From NCBI GenBank assembly GCA_019313695.1, contig JAFDAS010000029.1, positions 1-34,293 of the forward strand: a stretch of DNA of 34,293 nt, written 5' to 3'. Source of the stretch: Deltaproteobacteria bacterium. Its GTDB lineage: Bacteria > Desulfobacterota > Syntrophia > Syntrophales > UBA2210. Both the position numbers and the translations under genes were made by a program. This document shows positions 1 to 7,856 of this stretch, one piece after another. Position 1 is the first letter of the stretch, and every line of letters begins with the position of its first letter. Below the pieces are notes generated by a model. The model searched no databases, was not told where the DNA came from, and saw nothing but the letters and a program-made list of their open reading frames with translations.

Positions 1-168
1 CATATCAACAATCGCCAGGTCGGGAGACACGGACTTGATCATGTCAACACCGCTCTCGCCATTCTCCGCCGTAAATACCTCATATCCGCTCTTTTCAAGT
101 ATCAATCTGGTCGCCATCAGGAAGTCCCTGTCATCGTCTATCAAAAGTATTTTTTTCTTTGTGGTCAT
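1..168 (-). CDS. Response regulator receiver domain, N-terminal part (runs off left edge)
   Basis: The reverse strand from the ATG at 168 encodes 56 residues of a CheY-like receiver domain before the window ends. The first strand and acidic pocket are visible as KILLIDDDRDF (residues 6-16). The phosphoacceptor region appears as PDLAIVDM, placing the likely phosphorylated Asp at residue 55. A purine-rich stretch, GGGGGAA, precedes the ATG. The ORF track misses the gene because it is cut by the edge. The output domain is outside the window, so it could be a lone receiver, a DNA-binding regulator or part of a hybrid protein. It lies in the same direction as the envelope block but more than 350 bases downstream of it, so it is probably a separate unit. 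Confidence 0.85.
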   Translation of the reverse strand, partial: MTTKKKILLIDDDRDFLMATRLILEKSGYEVFTAENGESGVDMIKSVSPDLAIVDM

Positions 169-529
169 GATCTGGTTCCCCCATCATCATTATCAATTTT
201 AACACATACTGTGCAAGACCAGTGCCAAAATCCAACTCATTGTAATGCTTTATTAAAATAGAATTCCCGCATAGAAAACTTTTCTTCCCGAGGGGCGAAG
301 ATACCCACACACGAGGAAGATAACCCCACCCGAAGATTAAGGCCAATCCGGCGCAGTAAACTGATTGCAAACCTGATCGACTGGATCGACTGAAAAACAC
401 TGTTGATCATCTGCTTGAAGGTTCTGGAGTTGCGATGCGGCGGGATGGTGGAGCTTTTTAAGAACTTGTCAGTTTTAGATAATTGAGTTTTTGAATCTGT
501 GCATTACCGTTCCGATCAGTTAAACCACC
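169..529. other. Intergenic stretch with one dispersed repeat copy
   Basis: No supported gene. The 89-residue reverse ORF at 131-400 overlaps the receiver gene in another frame and has no recognisable domain. The main content is a repeat copy at 363-446 that is related to 9562-9638. I see no clear terminator hairpin with a T-run for the beta-barrel gene that ends at 530. Confidence 0.6.
363..446. repeat. Dispersed repeat, copy 1
   Basis: About 80 bases here resemble 9562-9638. Shared blocks include gaaaaacactgt, gatcatctgctt and the end cgggat. Copy 1 has an extra 9-base unit because 'atcgactgg' is followed by 'atcgactg'. Read on the reverse strand, both copies keep a similar peptide (HRNSRTFKQMINSVFQSI here, YRNGRVFKQMIDSVFRSI in the other). 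They may therefore be remnants of a coding sequence such as a transposase; I do not recognise the family. Confidence 0.6.
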
Positions 530-1987
530 TTAGAAGCTATATTTGAAGGAAGTTATGAGCCGGTCATTCCGTTTCCACCTGCCATAGTAACTGTCACTCT
601 TGCCATTGAAGAATTCAGTGGCTAAAATCCATTCGAGTCCCTCCCTGATTTTATATTTGGACTGGATTCTGTTGTATCGACCTGATGGATTGAACTCGAA
701 ATCCGAAACATACTGGAAGCTTAAATCTTCATTGTATTTAAAGTTAATACGGGTGAAGAGATTATTCCGTCCCAGCCTGCCTTTCCTGGAACTTGTCGTG
801 TAACCTGTTGCTGATTGTTTTTCAGTTACTTCCTCTCGAGCATATTCGATGGTTATGTCTATTTTCTCCAGAAAGACCTTCTCGGCGTATTCATCGATAG
901 TATACGTGAGGCCTCCAACGAGGTTTATATAATTATCGTCCTTTCCGTCATAACTGAGGTTAAACAGGCCTTCGCCGTGAAACTCAAACTTTTTGTAAGT
1001 GGTTGAGAAACCGGCTGCATAGTCGCCTACCTTTACATTTTCCTTGATGGCCACCTTTTTAATCCCACGGGTTTCTTCTCTCAGTACATGATAAGAATTG
1101 AGACCGTGGTAAGCAGAGGCAAATAGATCCCAGCCGTGGAGGGTTGTCTTGGCCCTGGCAAAGTAGCCGACGTTATTAATTGAAATGGCAGGGAAATCTT
1201 CCTCGATTTTCTTGCCGGAAATGTCTTCCCCGTAAAGCTCGTAATCTCCCCCGGCTCCGGACCAGCGGGAATGTTCACTGGGAGTCTTCCCGGTGTTGAA
1301 TACGGGAAGTATCATCGCCGTGAAGGTATATTTGCCAAGATAGTAATCAGCCCTTGTCTGCCATATACCGAAATCTTTAGGATCCAGCGGGTCATTCGAA
1401 TCCGCGGGACGATATCTGTCGGCAGGAGAGAAAAGTGTCGAAATTCCATCCTGAAAAATCTTTTTGCCCACGGTTACATCATAGGTATCCTGGGAAAGGG
1501 TAAGGTAAAGTTCATTCAATTCCAGATAGTGCCGTTGGCTATCCCTGTCCTGTGGCCACCTGAAAATGCCTTCATAGGTATCCTGTTGACTTCCCGCTTC
1601 CAGCCAGCCGGAAAGGTCCAGACGTAATGTATTGCCGCCTGTCCATGTGTTAAATCTCAAGAGAGCATCTCCAACAGGATTTTCCTTATCAAGACCTTCC
1701 TTGTCATCCGGCTTCCGGTAGAAATAATGGCCGCGCAATTGAAGGCTTCCCTCAAGGTTCTTGACGATCTGGGTGAGGTACTTAAATCGATCCTCCTTTT
1801 TCTCAGCCGGCGCTGCCTCCAATTCGCCTAAAAGATCAAGATCATCGCCGGATTTCTCTTCTGTGGTCGACATCTCTTGATCCAGAGCGTTTAACAGATC
1901 AAGATCATCAGCGCTCACAACCTGCTGAGAACTGAAGACCAGGAAAAGAACTAAGAAAAACGCGGCAAAATATTTTGTCCGGCTCAT
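530..1987 (-). CDS. Outer-membrane beta-barrel protein, DUF1302-like
   Basis: A 485-residue protein with a type I signal peptide (residues 1-26, hydrophobic FAAFFLVLFLVF then VVSA). The mature N-terminus carries two near-identical acidic motifs, DDLDLLNAL and DDLDLLGEL, about 20 residues apart. The rest alternates polar and aromatic residues as in a transmembrane barrel and ends in KYSF, the terminal-Phe signal used by the BAM machinery. Segments such as STLFSPADRYRP resemble DUF1302-type barrels that are encoded beside RND exporters and LolA-like proteins. It starts 20 bases after the exporter stop, so it is very probably co-transcribed with it. Its likely role is the outer-membrane partner or porin for that exporter. 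Cargo is unknown and the family assignment is by pattern only. Confidence 0.75.
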   Translation of the reverse strand: MSRTKYFAAFFLVLFLVFSSQQVVSADDLDLLNALDQEMSTTEEKSGDDLDLLGELEAAPAEKKEDRFKYLTQIVKNLEGSLQLRGHYFYRKPDDKEGLDKENPVGDALLRFNTWTGGNTLRLDLSGWLEAGSQQDTYEGIFRWPQDRDSQRHYLELNELYLTLSQDTYDVTVGKKIFQDGISTLFSPADRYRPADSNDPLDPKDFGIWQTRADYYLGKYTFTAMILPVFNTGKTPSEHSRWSGAGGDYELYGEDISGKKIEEDFPAISINNVGYFARAKTTLHGWDLFASAYHGLNSYHVLREETRGIKKVAIKENVKVGDYAAGFSTTYKKFEFHGEGLFNLSYDGKDDNYINLVGGLTYTIDEYAEKVFLEKIDITIEYAREEVTEKQSATGYTTSSRKGRLGRNNLFTRINFKYNEDLSFQYVSDFEFNPSGRYNRIQSKYKIREGLEWILATEFFNGKSDSYYGRWKRNDRLITSFKYSF

Positions 1988-2007
1988 AAGAACAGATCTT
2001 CCTGACC

Positions 2008-4752
2008 CTATTTTGTCTGGAGAAGGAGCTTGTCCGCCTGTACCAGACGTCCCCCTAGAATCCTGGACAGATTGAGAAACAGACGACTGGCGATTCGGGG
2101 ATAAATTCTCTGAATCCTCTTGAGGCTGTTCCAGTCAATCTCAAGATACTTGATCGGTTCCAGGGCACGCACGTCGGCAGACCGGGGACCGGGTTCCACA
2201 AGGGCTATTTCACCGAAAACATCACCGGGATTGAGGTTGGCAAGAAAAAAATCCTTTCCTGCCTTTCTGTCCCTCACCACCACCTCGGCCCTCCCCTCAA
2301 GAAGGAGGTACATGCTTGAACCCTCTTCACCCTGTACTACGGCCAGATCCTCTGCTTCACTGGAAAGAACCTTGCCCAGCAAAACGATCTTTTTTATCTG
2401 CCAGGCCCTGAGATCCCGGAATAATTCGGCATCCCGCATGACTGCCCGTTGCAGATGCAGACCCAGCATATCCCAGAGAGTTATCAACTGAGTGGATGAG
2501 AGCAGGATCGGCGTTATGAACAGATCGCCAATGATAGCGAATATCATAACCATTGATGAAAGCAGGCCGAAACTGATGACAGGGACAAAATTGGAAAAAC
2601 CGAGCACGGCAAACCCAAGGGCCAGGGCTACAGACGTTGAAATGACCGGTCTCGTTTCAGCGCGTATGCACACCTCAATGGCCTTGTCCTGGCTTTGCAG
2701 TACACGCATCTCCGTATTATAACGGCTCATGAGATGTATGGTGTCATCCACGGCAATTCCGATGGCGATCGCCGCCACCATGGCGGTTCCGGTATTTAAG
2801 GGAATACCGAAAATGCCCATAATGCCGAAGTTAAGAACGATTGGAAACAGATTCGGAACGAGGGATAGAGCGCCGGCCTTAACATTGACGAACAAGATTG
2901 ACATAATGATAAAGATGAAGACAAGCACCAGGGAAAGTGACTTTGCCTGTCCCGCGGCCATACTGTCCGCCGCCGTATTAATGAGGATATTCTCACCGGT
3001 AAGCCCCCACAGGAAATGAGGATTCAGAGTTTTTCTAATGTGTTCCTCAAGGTCTTCGATCGCTTCGGCAAGTTCGTAGGAGGAACTGATATTATGCCTC
3101 ACCAGGATATTTGCTTCACTGAAATCCGCGGTCACGTAACGGGAAATTTCATCCCTGTGTAAGAAGAGGAGGTACTGGGCGATAAGATCAGCCGAATCAG
3201 GCAGCTTGAAGTATTTCTCATCACCGTTGTTCATTTCTCTGTGTATGAGGGAGATATCATCCGCCAGGGACTTTGTTTTATCAAACAATCCTTTTTCGGA
3301 GATGTATTTTTGTATTTGAGCAACCTGAGCAAGGTTTTCCGGCTGCTTGAAAGCACCCGGGAAACCACTGTTCACAGAGATGAAAAAGGCCTGAGTACCC
3401 GATAAATTTTTATGAAGTATCTCGCTGCGGGTACATATTGCGGAGCTTTTCTTGAAATAACCGAGAAGATCATTATCTACATTGACCTGCACCGTAAAAA
3501 CCCCGATGATAACAGCCAGACCAAGAAAAAACCCGAGAACCAGCGGTTTATTGCTGTAAATAATTTTTATTATATTATTGGCAATAATGCCAAAAAAGCG
3601 GTCTATAGAACTTTCTTTGTGTTCCCCGGAGATTTTGACTTTTGTAGAGCCGAAGAAATGGAGATAAGCCGGAGCGAGGAGGCAGGTGGCAACAGGATTA
3701 ACGAAAAGGCCAAATGCCGCCACAATACCGAATTGTTTAAGCAGGGTTATCTGGTTCAGTGTGATGGAAAGGAACCCGATAAAAGTCGTCAGAGAGGTGA
3801 GAAGGATCGCCGTGCCGACCTTGCCCGTCATGATTTTAATAGCCTCAGCCCTGTTGCCATCCGTTTCTTCCACACCTTCAAGATATTCGGAAAGGATATG
3901 TATGTCCTCTGTCGAGCCTATGACAATGATAAGAGAAGGCACTATAACTGTAAGTACATTCAGAGGGATACCCACCTGGGCCATAAAACCGGCTGTCCAG
4001 ACGATACTTGTGCCTGCCGTAAGCATGGGCAATACAGCTCCGCTGGCAGAGCGCATGAATATGATCAAGGTTAGCAGGAGAACAAGTGCCGCCATGGGAG
4101 CTAACCTGACCGTATCACTTATGATATTTTCAGAAATCAAACGGCGGGTATAGGAAGGACCAATTTGGAATATGGTACCGAACCGGTTCTGGAACGGTTT
4201 TATGATTTCATCTACTCTCCTGGAGAATTTGATATTAAAATCGGGATCATCAGGATCTCCCTCTACAAAGAGGTTTATCGCTGTAGCGGTACCATCTTTT
4301 GAAATCAGGTTGCTGAGAAAGATGGGATTCCGGAGGGCGTCTGTTTTTGCCCGTTCGGCCTCTTCCCGGGTTTCGGGGGGCCAGTCCATCAAGGGATTGG
4401 TTTCAAGCGCCCCGTCCACCCCCTTAAAGTTGGTTACGGAATAGAGACTTTCAACCTTGCTGACTCCGTGTAATTCCTCGCACTTGAAAACCAGCTCATC
4501 CAGCATTTTCAGTTTTTCAGGGGTAAAGAGATTTTTATCCTGGACAAAGATGGCGGTGATATTCTCAGTTCCAAATTTTTTCAGGGTGGCTTGATAATAG
4601 TCCTGGGCGGGATCTCCCTGGATCATCATGCCTTCCGTCGAGGCATCGATCCTTATATTGCGGGCGCCGTATAAGGCAAAAATTGTGACGATGGCAACTA
4701 CAACAATCGCAATCCACGGGTGAGCCTGACCCCACAGCATAAATTTACGCAT
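2008..4752 (-). CDS. RND/MMPL-family exporter with C-terminal cyclic-nucleotide-binding domain
   Basis: A 914-residue inner-membrane protein with two RND repeats. The first membrane helix is near residues 10-28, followed by a large periplasmic loop and a helix bundle containing GSTEDIHILSEYLEG. A second loop and bundle follow, containing AIGIAVDDTIHLMSRY. These match the HpnN/MMPL branch of RND proteins, which move lipids or other hydrophobic molecules. After the last helix, residues about 785-905 form a cyclic-nucleotide-binding fold with a complete phosphate-binding cassette, FGEIALVEPGPRSADVRA, including the Glu (about 848) and Arg (about 857) that normally contact the cyclic nucleotide. 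The start ATG has GGAGG about 10 bases upstream. The gene sits between the LolA-like and barrel genes. Export gated by a cyclic nucleotide is inference; the domain could be purely structural. Confidence 0.9.
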   Translation of the reverse strand: MRKFMLWGQAHPWIAIVVVAIVTIFALYGARNIRIDASTEGMMIQGDPAQDYYQATLKKFGTENITAIFVQDKNLFTPEKLKMLDELVFKCEELHGVSKVESLYSVTNFKGVDGALETNPLMDWPPETREEAERAKTDALRNPIFLSNLISKDGTATAINLFVEGDPDDPDFNIKFSRRVDEIIKPFQNRFGTIFQIGPSYTRRLISENIISDTVRLAPMAALVLLLTLIIFMRSASGAVLPMLTAGTSIVWTAGFMAQVGIPLNVLTVIVPSLIIVIGSTEDIHILSEYLEGVEETDGNRAEAIKIMTGKVGTAILLTSLTTFIGFLSITLNQITLLKQFGIVAAFGLFVNPVATCLLAPAYLHFFGSTKVKISGEHKESSIDRFFGIIANNIIKIIYSNKPLVLGFFLGLAVIIGVFTVQVNVDNDLLGYFKKSSAICTRSEILHKNLSGTQAFFISVNSGFPGAFKQPENLAQVAQIQKYISEKGLFDKTKSLADDISLIHREMNNGDEKYFKLPDSADLIAQYLLFLHRDEISRYVTADFSEANILVRHNISSSYELAEAIEDLEEHIRKTLNPHFLWGLTGENILINTAADSMAAGQAKSLSLVLVFIFIIMSILFVNVKAGALSLVPNLFPIVLNFGIMGIFGIPLNTGTAMVAAIAIGIAVDDTIHLMSRYNTEMRVLQSQDKAIEVCIRAETRPVISTSVALALGFAVLGFSNFVPVISFGLLSSMVMIFAIIGDLFITPILLSSTQLITLWDMLGLHLQRAVMRDAELFRDLRAWQIKKIVLLGKVLSSEAEDLAVVQGEEGSSMYLLLEGRAEVVVRDRKAGKDFFLANLNPGDVFGEIALVEPGPRSADVRALEPIKYLEIDWNSLKRIQRIYPRIASRLFLNLSRILGGRLVQADKLLLQTK

Positions 4753-4836
4753 AGATATAACCTCCGACTATCAGTATCCTGGTGAATTTCCGAAGTATTT
4801 CCAATAGAGGGCTAAATGTCCCGCTCCAAAATAATC

Positions 4837-4860
4837 GGGGACAGGTTTAAACCTGTCCCC
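4837..4860. repeat. Perfect 24-base palindrome, REP-like
   Basis: The sequence reads ggggacaggttt followed by its exact reverse complement. It sits in the 135-base gap between the LolA-like gene and the exporter gene. Without a T-run and lying inside a probable operon, it looks more like a dispersed REP-type palindrome than a terminator, though it could form an RNA hairpin that tunes expression of the exporter relative to the gene before it. Confidence 0.75.
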
Positions 4861-4887
4861 ACTGGTTTATGAATGTATTAATGTTAC

Positions 4888-5703
4888 TTACCGTGTGTGC
4901 TTGCCGGAAAGTATAAAGCGTTCCGTGAAGACAGATTTCTCTACAGGCGTGTTGATCTTTCTCGACGTAATACCCGTGAGGGTTTTATGCTTTCTCCCCA
5001 GATGATTCATCAGAGTTTTTTTTGCGCGCCATACCGTTCCCGAGACATTTTCTAACGCGTGATTGGTTTGTATCTTCTGTAACCTGCCTCTGCGATCGTA
5101 AAACTCTGCCTTAAGGGTGTAGAGGTGTTCCTTTTCTATCCACATAATCCGTTTGGAATAGCCGCTTTCCCTCTTTTTTTCCTTGTTGGCCGGAACCGAC
5201 TCGATCACATAGCAGTCAGAATCCTTCTTGTCCTGATTCAGCTTTTCCGAACGCAGAATCGTATAGGTAAAGTTATCAATATCTTCCGGTTCCATATCTT
5301 CATATGTAAAGTCCGTGCCCATAAAGTAATTTTTCTTGCTTCCCTTGGCGATACGCTGCATTTTTTTCTGTGCCGGAAGGTACAGCCACTGGTCGTTGTC
5401 CCGTTCTTTCTGTTCCCATGTAAGGAGGGCTGTCCCCCTGATATCGGCAGGATCAAGGAATACGATCAGATAACGATGAATATCGTCTCCGGTTTCTTTC
5501 GAATAGCGTTTGATCAGCCTCTTTTCCTTGCTGCCGTCCTTGTCCACGAGGAGCATGATTTCGTCTCCAATTTCACTTTGTACTTTATGCAATTCTTTTT
5601 GTTTTTCCATAACCTCGCGTCCGGTCATCTCTGCGGCCTGTGCCACCAGTGGAACGATCAGCCACAGTATAATCAAACCTAATATCCAGAATTTTCTGTT
5701 CAT
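4888..5703 (-). CDS. Outer-membrane lipoprotein-sorting protein, LolA-like fold
   Basis: A 271-residue periplasmic protein. Residues 1-23 are a signal peptide (WILGLIILWLIVPLVAQA). The mature part has the LolA-like features seen in proteins paired with RND exporters: LIVFLDPADIRGTALLTWE, a DNDQWLYLPAQKKMQRI strand pair, and FMGTDFTYEDMEPED. Members of this family are thought to bind acyl chains in a hydrophobic half-barrel and pass lipid or lipidated cargo across the periplasm. The start is preceded by GAGGGGAAAG. It reads into the exporter gene after a 135-base gap containing a palindrome. Together with the exporter and barrel it makes a plausible inner-membrane, periplasm and outer-membrane route. 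The family call is solid; cargo is unknown. Confidence 0.88.
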   Translation of the reverse strand: MNRKFWILGLIILWLIVPLVAQAAEMTGREVMEKQKELHKVQSEIGDEIMLLVDKDGSKEKRLIKRYSKETGDDIHRYLIVFLDPADIRGTALLTWEQKERDNDQWLYLPAQKKMQRIAKGSKKNYFMGTDFTYEDMEPEDIDNFTYTILRSEKLNQDKKDSDCYVIESVPANKEKKRESGYSKRIMWIEKEHLYTLKAEFYDRRGRLQKIQTNHALENVSGTVWRAKKTLMNHLGRKHKTLTGITSRKINTPVEKSVFTERFILSGKHTR

Positions 5704-6025
5704 AACTTTCCCCTCGAGACCTCTGAATTTTCCAGTAAGTGGTCAAAGCTCATGATTTCTATTAAATTTTTAAAATGGTTATTGTGACGAACTCGTAAGA
5801 AGTCAAATTCAGTGAATCTGTCATCTCGACCATAGGGAAAAATCTTATCTTTTCAGCATGTTACGTTTTAAAGATTTCTCGTCCCGACCCGTCGGGATGA
5901 CAAGCTGAGAAGACTTTTGACGAACCCATCGATCGTGACATTTCCCGGTTTGTTCACCCTTTGACCCCGTTTGTGGCCCATCCCCTAATCTGTCAAAAGT
6001 GTCGGTCTGACCCCGTTTTTTACTT
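5704..6025. other. Intergenic stretch with degenerate MITE and palindrome remnants
   Basis: No gene is supported in this 322-base gap. It contains a degenerate MITE-like element at about 5787-5930. Just before the FecR-domain gene's stop there are two short relatives of the ggtctgacccc palindrome (around 5961 and 6004). The gap separates the FecR gene from the LolA-like gene, so the two halves of the envelope block may have separate promoters. Confidence 0.6.
5787..5930. repeat. Degenerate MITE-like element, copy 2
   Basis: The left end (gacgaactcgtaagaagtc) is 15/18 identical to the corresponding part of the left end of the clearer element at 14341-14497. The right end (gacttttgacgaacccat) is its imperfect inverted partner. 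The interior holds an inverted GC-rich pair (around cgacccgtcgggatgaca) resembling the internal stems of the other copy. No coding capacity. It is probably an old non-autonomous insertion. Confidence 0.5.
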
Positions 6026-7837
6026 TTATGGTGTTACTATTTGCTCCCCCTTGTCCCCCTGGAAGATGCCGACGACTCCTTCGTCCCCCTCATCCATTCC
6101 CCATGCGCCGCCTATGGAGGCAGCGTCGGTCCCGTAAAATGACCCGTGGCACATCGTATGATCGGGCGGGCCCTCGGCCCCGTCGAGATTCCATGTTCCA
6201 TTTGCTATCGAGAAGGTGCCGTCACTGTTATAGATGCCGGAACCATCATGGATGTAGACTGTTCTTTCTCCGCCTAAAACGTCTATATCAAAATCACTGA
6301 TTTCAGCAGTCCCGAAATTTACGTAGCAGCTAAACTCACCCGTCATGTCGGTGCCGCCACCTGCTATCCAGTAGGTGCCATAAGCGTCTCCGGAATAAGT
6401 GGCTGTGGTCGTGGTCGGCATGGAAGAGGTGTCGTCACCGCAAATATAGTAACCTTTGTTATTTATAAGGTAGGTCTTGTCGTCGACAGTGATACTGTCG
6501 GCCATGGTCCAGTAACCCCACTCGAGATATTCGCAATCAGCGCTGCCCGGCAGCTCGGCATGGGTTATAGGCTTGCTCTCTCCAAGGTCTGTCGAGCTGT
6601 TCGCCCCGGAATTAAAGACCACCCACTTCGCGTAAGCAGTCTCTGTGAAATATTCAGGATCGGCTCTCAGATAATCGGCCGAGGGGTCCTTGCTGCCACG
6701 CGCCCACATATTTTCACCATCGAAATCCTGACGCTTGGTGCTGACAAAGAACTCCTCCAAGCTGGAATCGGATTGGTTGGTGAGCATTCCGGAAAAATAA
6801 CCAACGCCTGTTCCAGTTGCGTTCGTACCGGGATCTCTGACAGGGTCGGACGGTTTCTCAGCTGCTTTTGTCGTCTGATCCTGTGTTATATCTGTTGTAT
6901 CGGGCGTTTCTTCAATAACATCCGTTTCACTGGGTTCAGCCTCTGCGCTGGTTTCCGCCTCTCCGCCGGTTTCACCTTCATCTGCCCCGGTTCCCTCTTC
7001 TCCTTCAGGGGTCGGCGCTTCTGTAGTGCCCTCGAACTGTCTGGCCTCACCGGGAGGTGTGGGCTCAACCGCACCCGCCCCCTCTCCGGTACAGGTGAGC
7101 ATGTTCCCCGGTTCCAGGACCTGCGTGGTTCCATCCACAGGCGAGTGAACCTCTATCTCACCGTCGAACGCGTATACTATGGTTTCCGTAGCGCCGGGGT
7201 TTGCCCGGGCGAGGTAAATCCATCCCGAATCGGACGCGTCCGCAAGGTAAACAGGCCTTGAGGCCACAGATTTTCCCTGCACCTCTCTCACCGCTACACC
7301 AAACTTGGTTCCCCGCACACCCGCCACGGCTGTCGGGGTCTCGACCGACATGGATACCTTCCCGTATTTGAACAGTTTCAGGGCATAGAACATCGCCTTG
7401 CCTTTAGCCATGCCGAAGATCGACCTCTTCTCCTTCATTTCAAGATCGACGACAAATTCCTTTATGTCTATACTGGTATCTTCGGCCATGGTTATCAGAT
7501 TATCATCGAGAAACTTGACGCGGCAGCGGGATTCTTTCAGTGTAAAGATGACATCCTTTTCAAAGATCTTATCTCCCGGGGCCGCGAAGTAGGCCTGATC
7601 CGAGTCCCCGTGGATCACGGCCGCATGGCCGGTCATGGTCTCTATGACACCTGCCTCCCTGACATCGGCGCCGATGAAGTAATCTTTTATATCCAGACCC
7701 TGCAGTTCCCCGGGAAGCATCTCTGCCGGCACCATATTTCCCCTGTCCGGGGCGGCGGCCTCCTGACCAAGTATGGCCTGTGAGCTTCCTAACAGAAAAA
7801 TCAGAATAACAAATACTGTGAAAATGCGGTGCTTCAT
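6026..7837 (-). CDS. FecR-domain protein with C-terminal TbpB-like beta-barrel domain
   Basis: I place the start at the ATG at 7837, not the track's 7957. AGGAGGGC sits 5 bases upstream, the protein then begins with a proper signal peptide (FTVFVILIFLLGSSQAILG), and the neighbour's stop at 7857 is cleared. The result is 603 residues with no lipobox Cys. Residues about 65-250 are a FecR domain, with the hallmark ETPTAVAGVRGTKFGV. Residues 251-340 are a Pro/Glu/Thr-rich linker. Residues 341-603 are rich in Gly, Tyr and Trp and end in GSFYGTDAASIGGAWG then GVVGIFQGDK, the closing pattern of TbpB-type small barrels carried by Slam substrates. It lies 19 bases after a Slam-like gene. It is probably a secreted or surface-exposed protein; a sensing role from FecR is inference, and no ECF sigma gene is nearby. 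Confidence 0.8.
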   Translation of the reverse strand: MKHRIFTVFVILIFLLGSSQAILGQEAAAPDRGNMVPAEMLPGELQGLDIKDYFIGADVREAGVIETMTGHAAVIHGDSDQAYFAAPGDKIFEKDVIFTLKESRCRVKFLDDNLITMAEDTSIDIKEFVVDLEMKEKRSIFGMAKGKAMFYALKLFKYGKVSMSVETPTAVAGVRGTKFGVAVREVQGKSVASRPVYLADASDSGWIYLARANPGATETIVYAFDGEIEVHSPVDGTTQVLEPGNMLTCTGEGAGAVEPTPPGEARQFEGTTEAPTPEGEEGTGADEGETGGEAETSAEAEPSETDVIEETPDTTDITQDQTTKAAEKPSDPVRDPGTNATGTGVGYFSGMLTNQSDSSLEEFFVSTKRQDFDGENMWARGSKDPSADYLRADPEYFTETAYAKWVVFNSGANSSTDLGESKPITHAELPGSADCEYLEWGYWTMADSITVDDKTYLINNKGYYICGDDTSSMPTTTTATYSGDAYGTYWIAGGGTDMTGEFSCYVNFGTAEISDFDIDVLGGERTVYIHDGSGIYNSDGTFSIANGTWNLDGAEGPPDHTMCHGSFYGTDAASIGGAWGMDEGDEGVVGIFQGDKGEQIVTP

Positions 7838-7856
7838 GATAGCCCTCCTGTTTAAG

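Noticed and set aside
3412-4074. 220-residue forward ORF
   Set aside because: Opposite-strand shadow of the RND exporter gene; charged, low-complexity translation with no domain.
6560-7261. 233-residue forward ORF
   Set aside because: Opposite-strand shadow of the FecR-domain gene, whose signal peptide, ribosome site and domains are clear.
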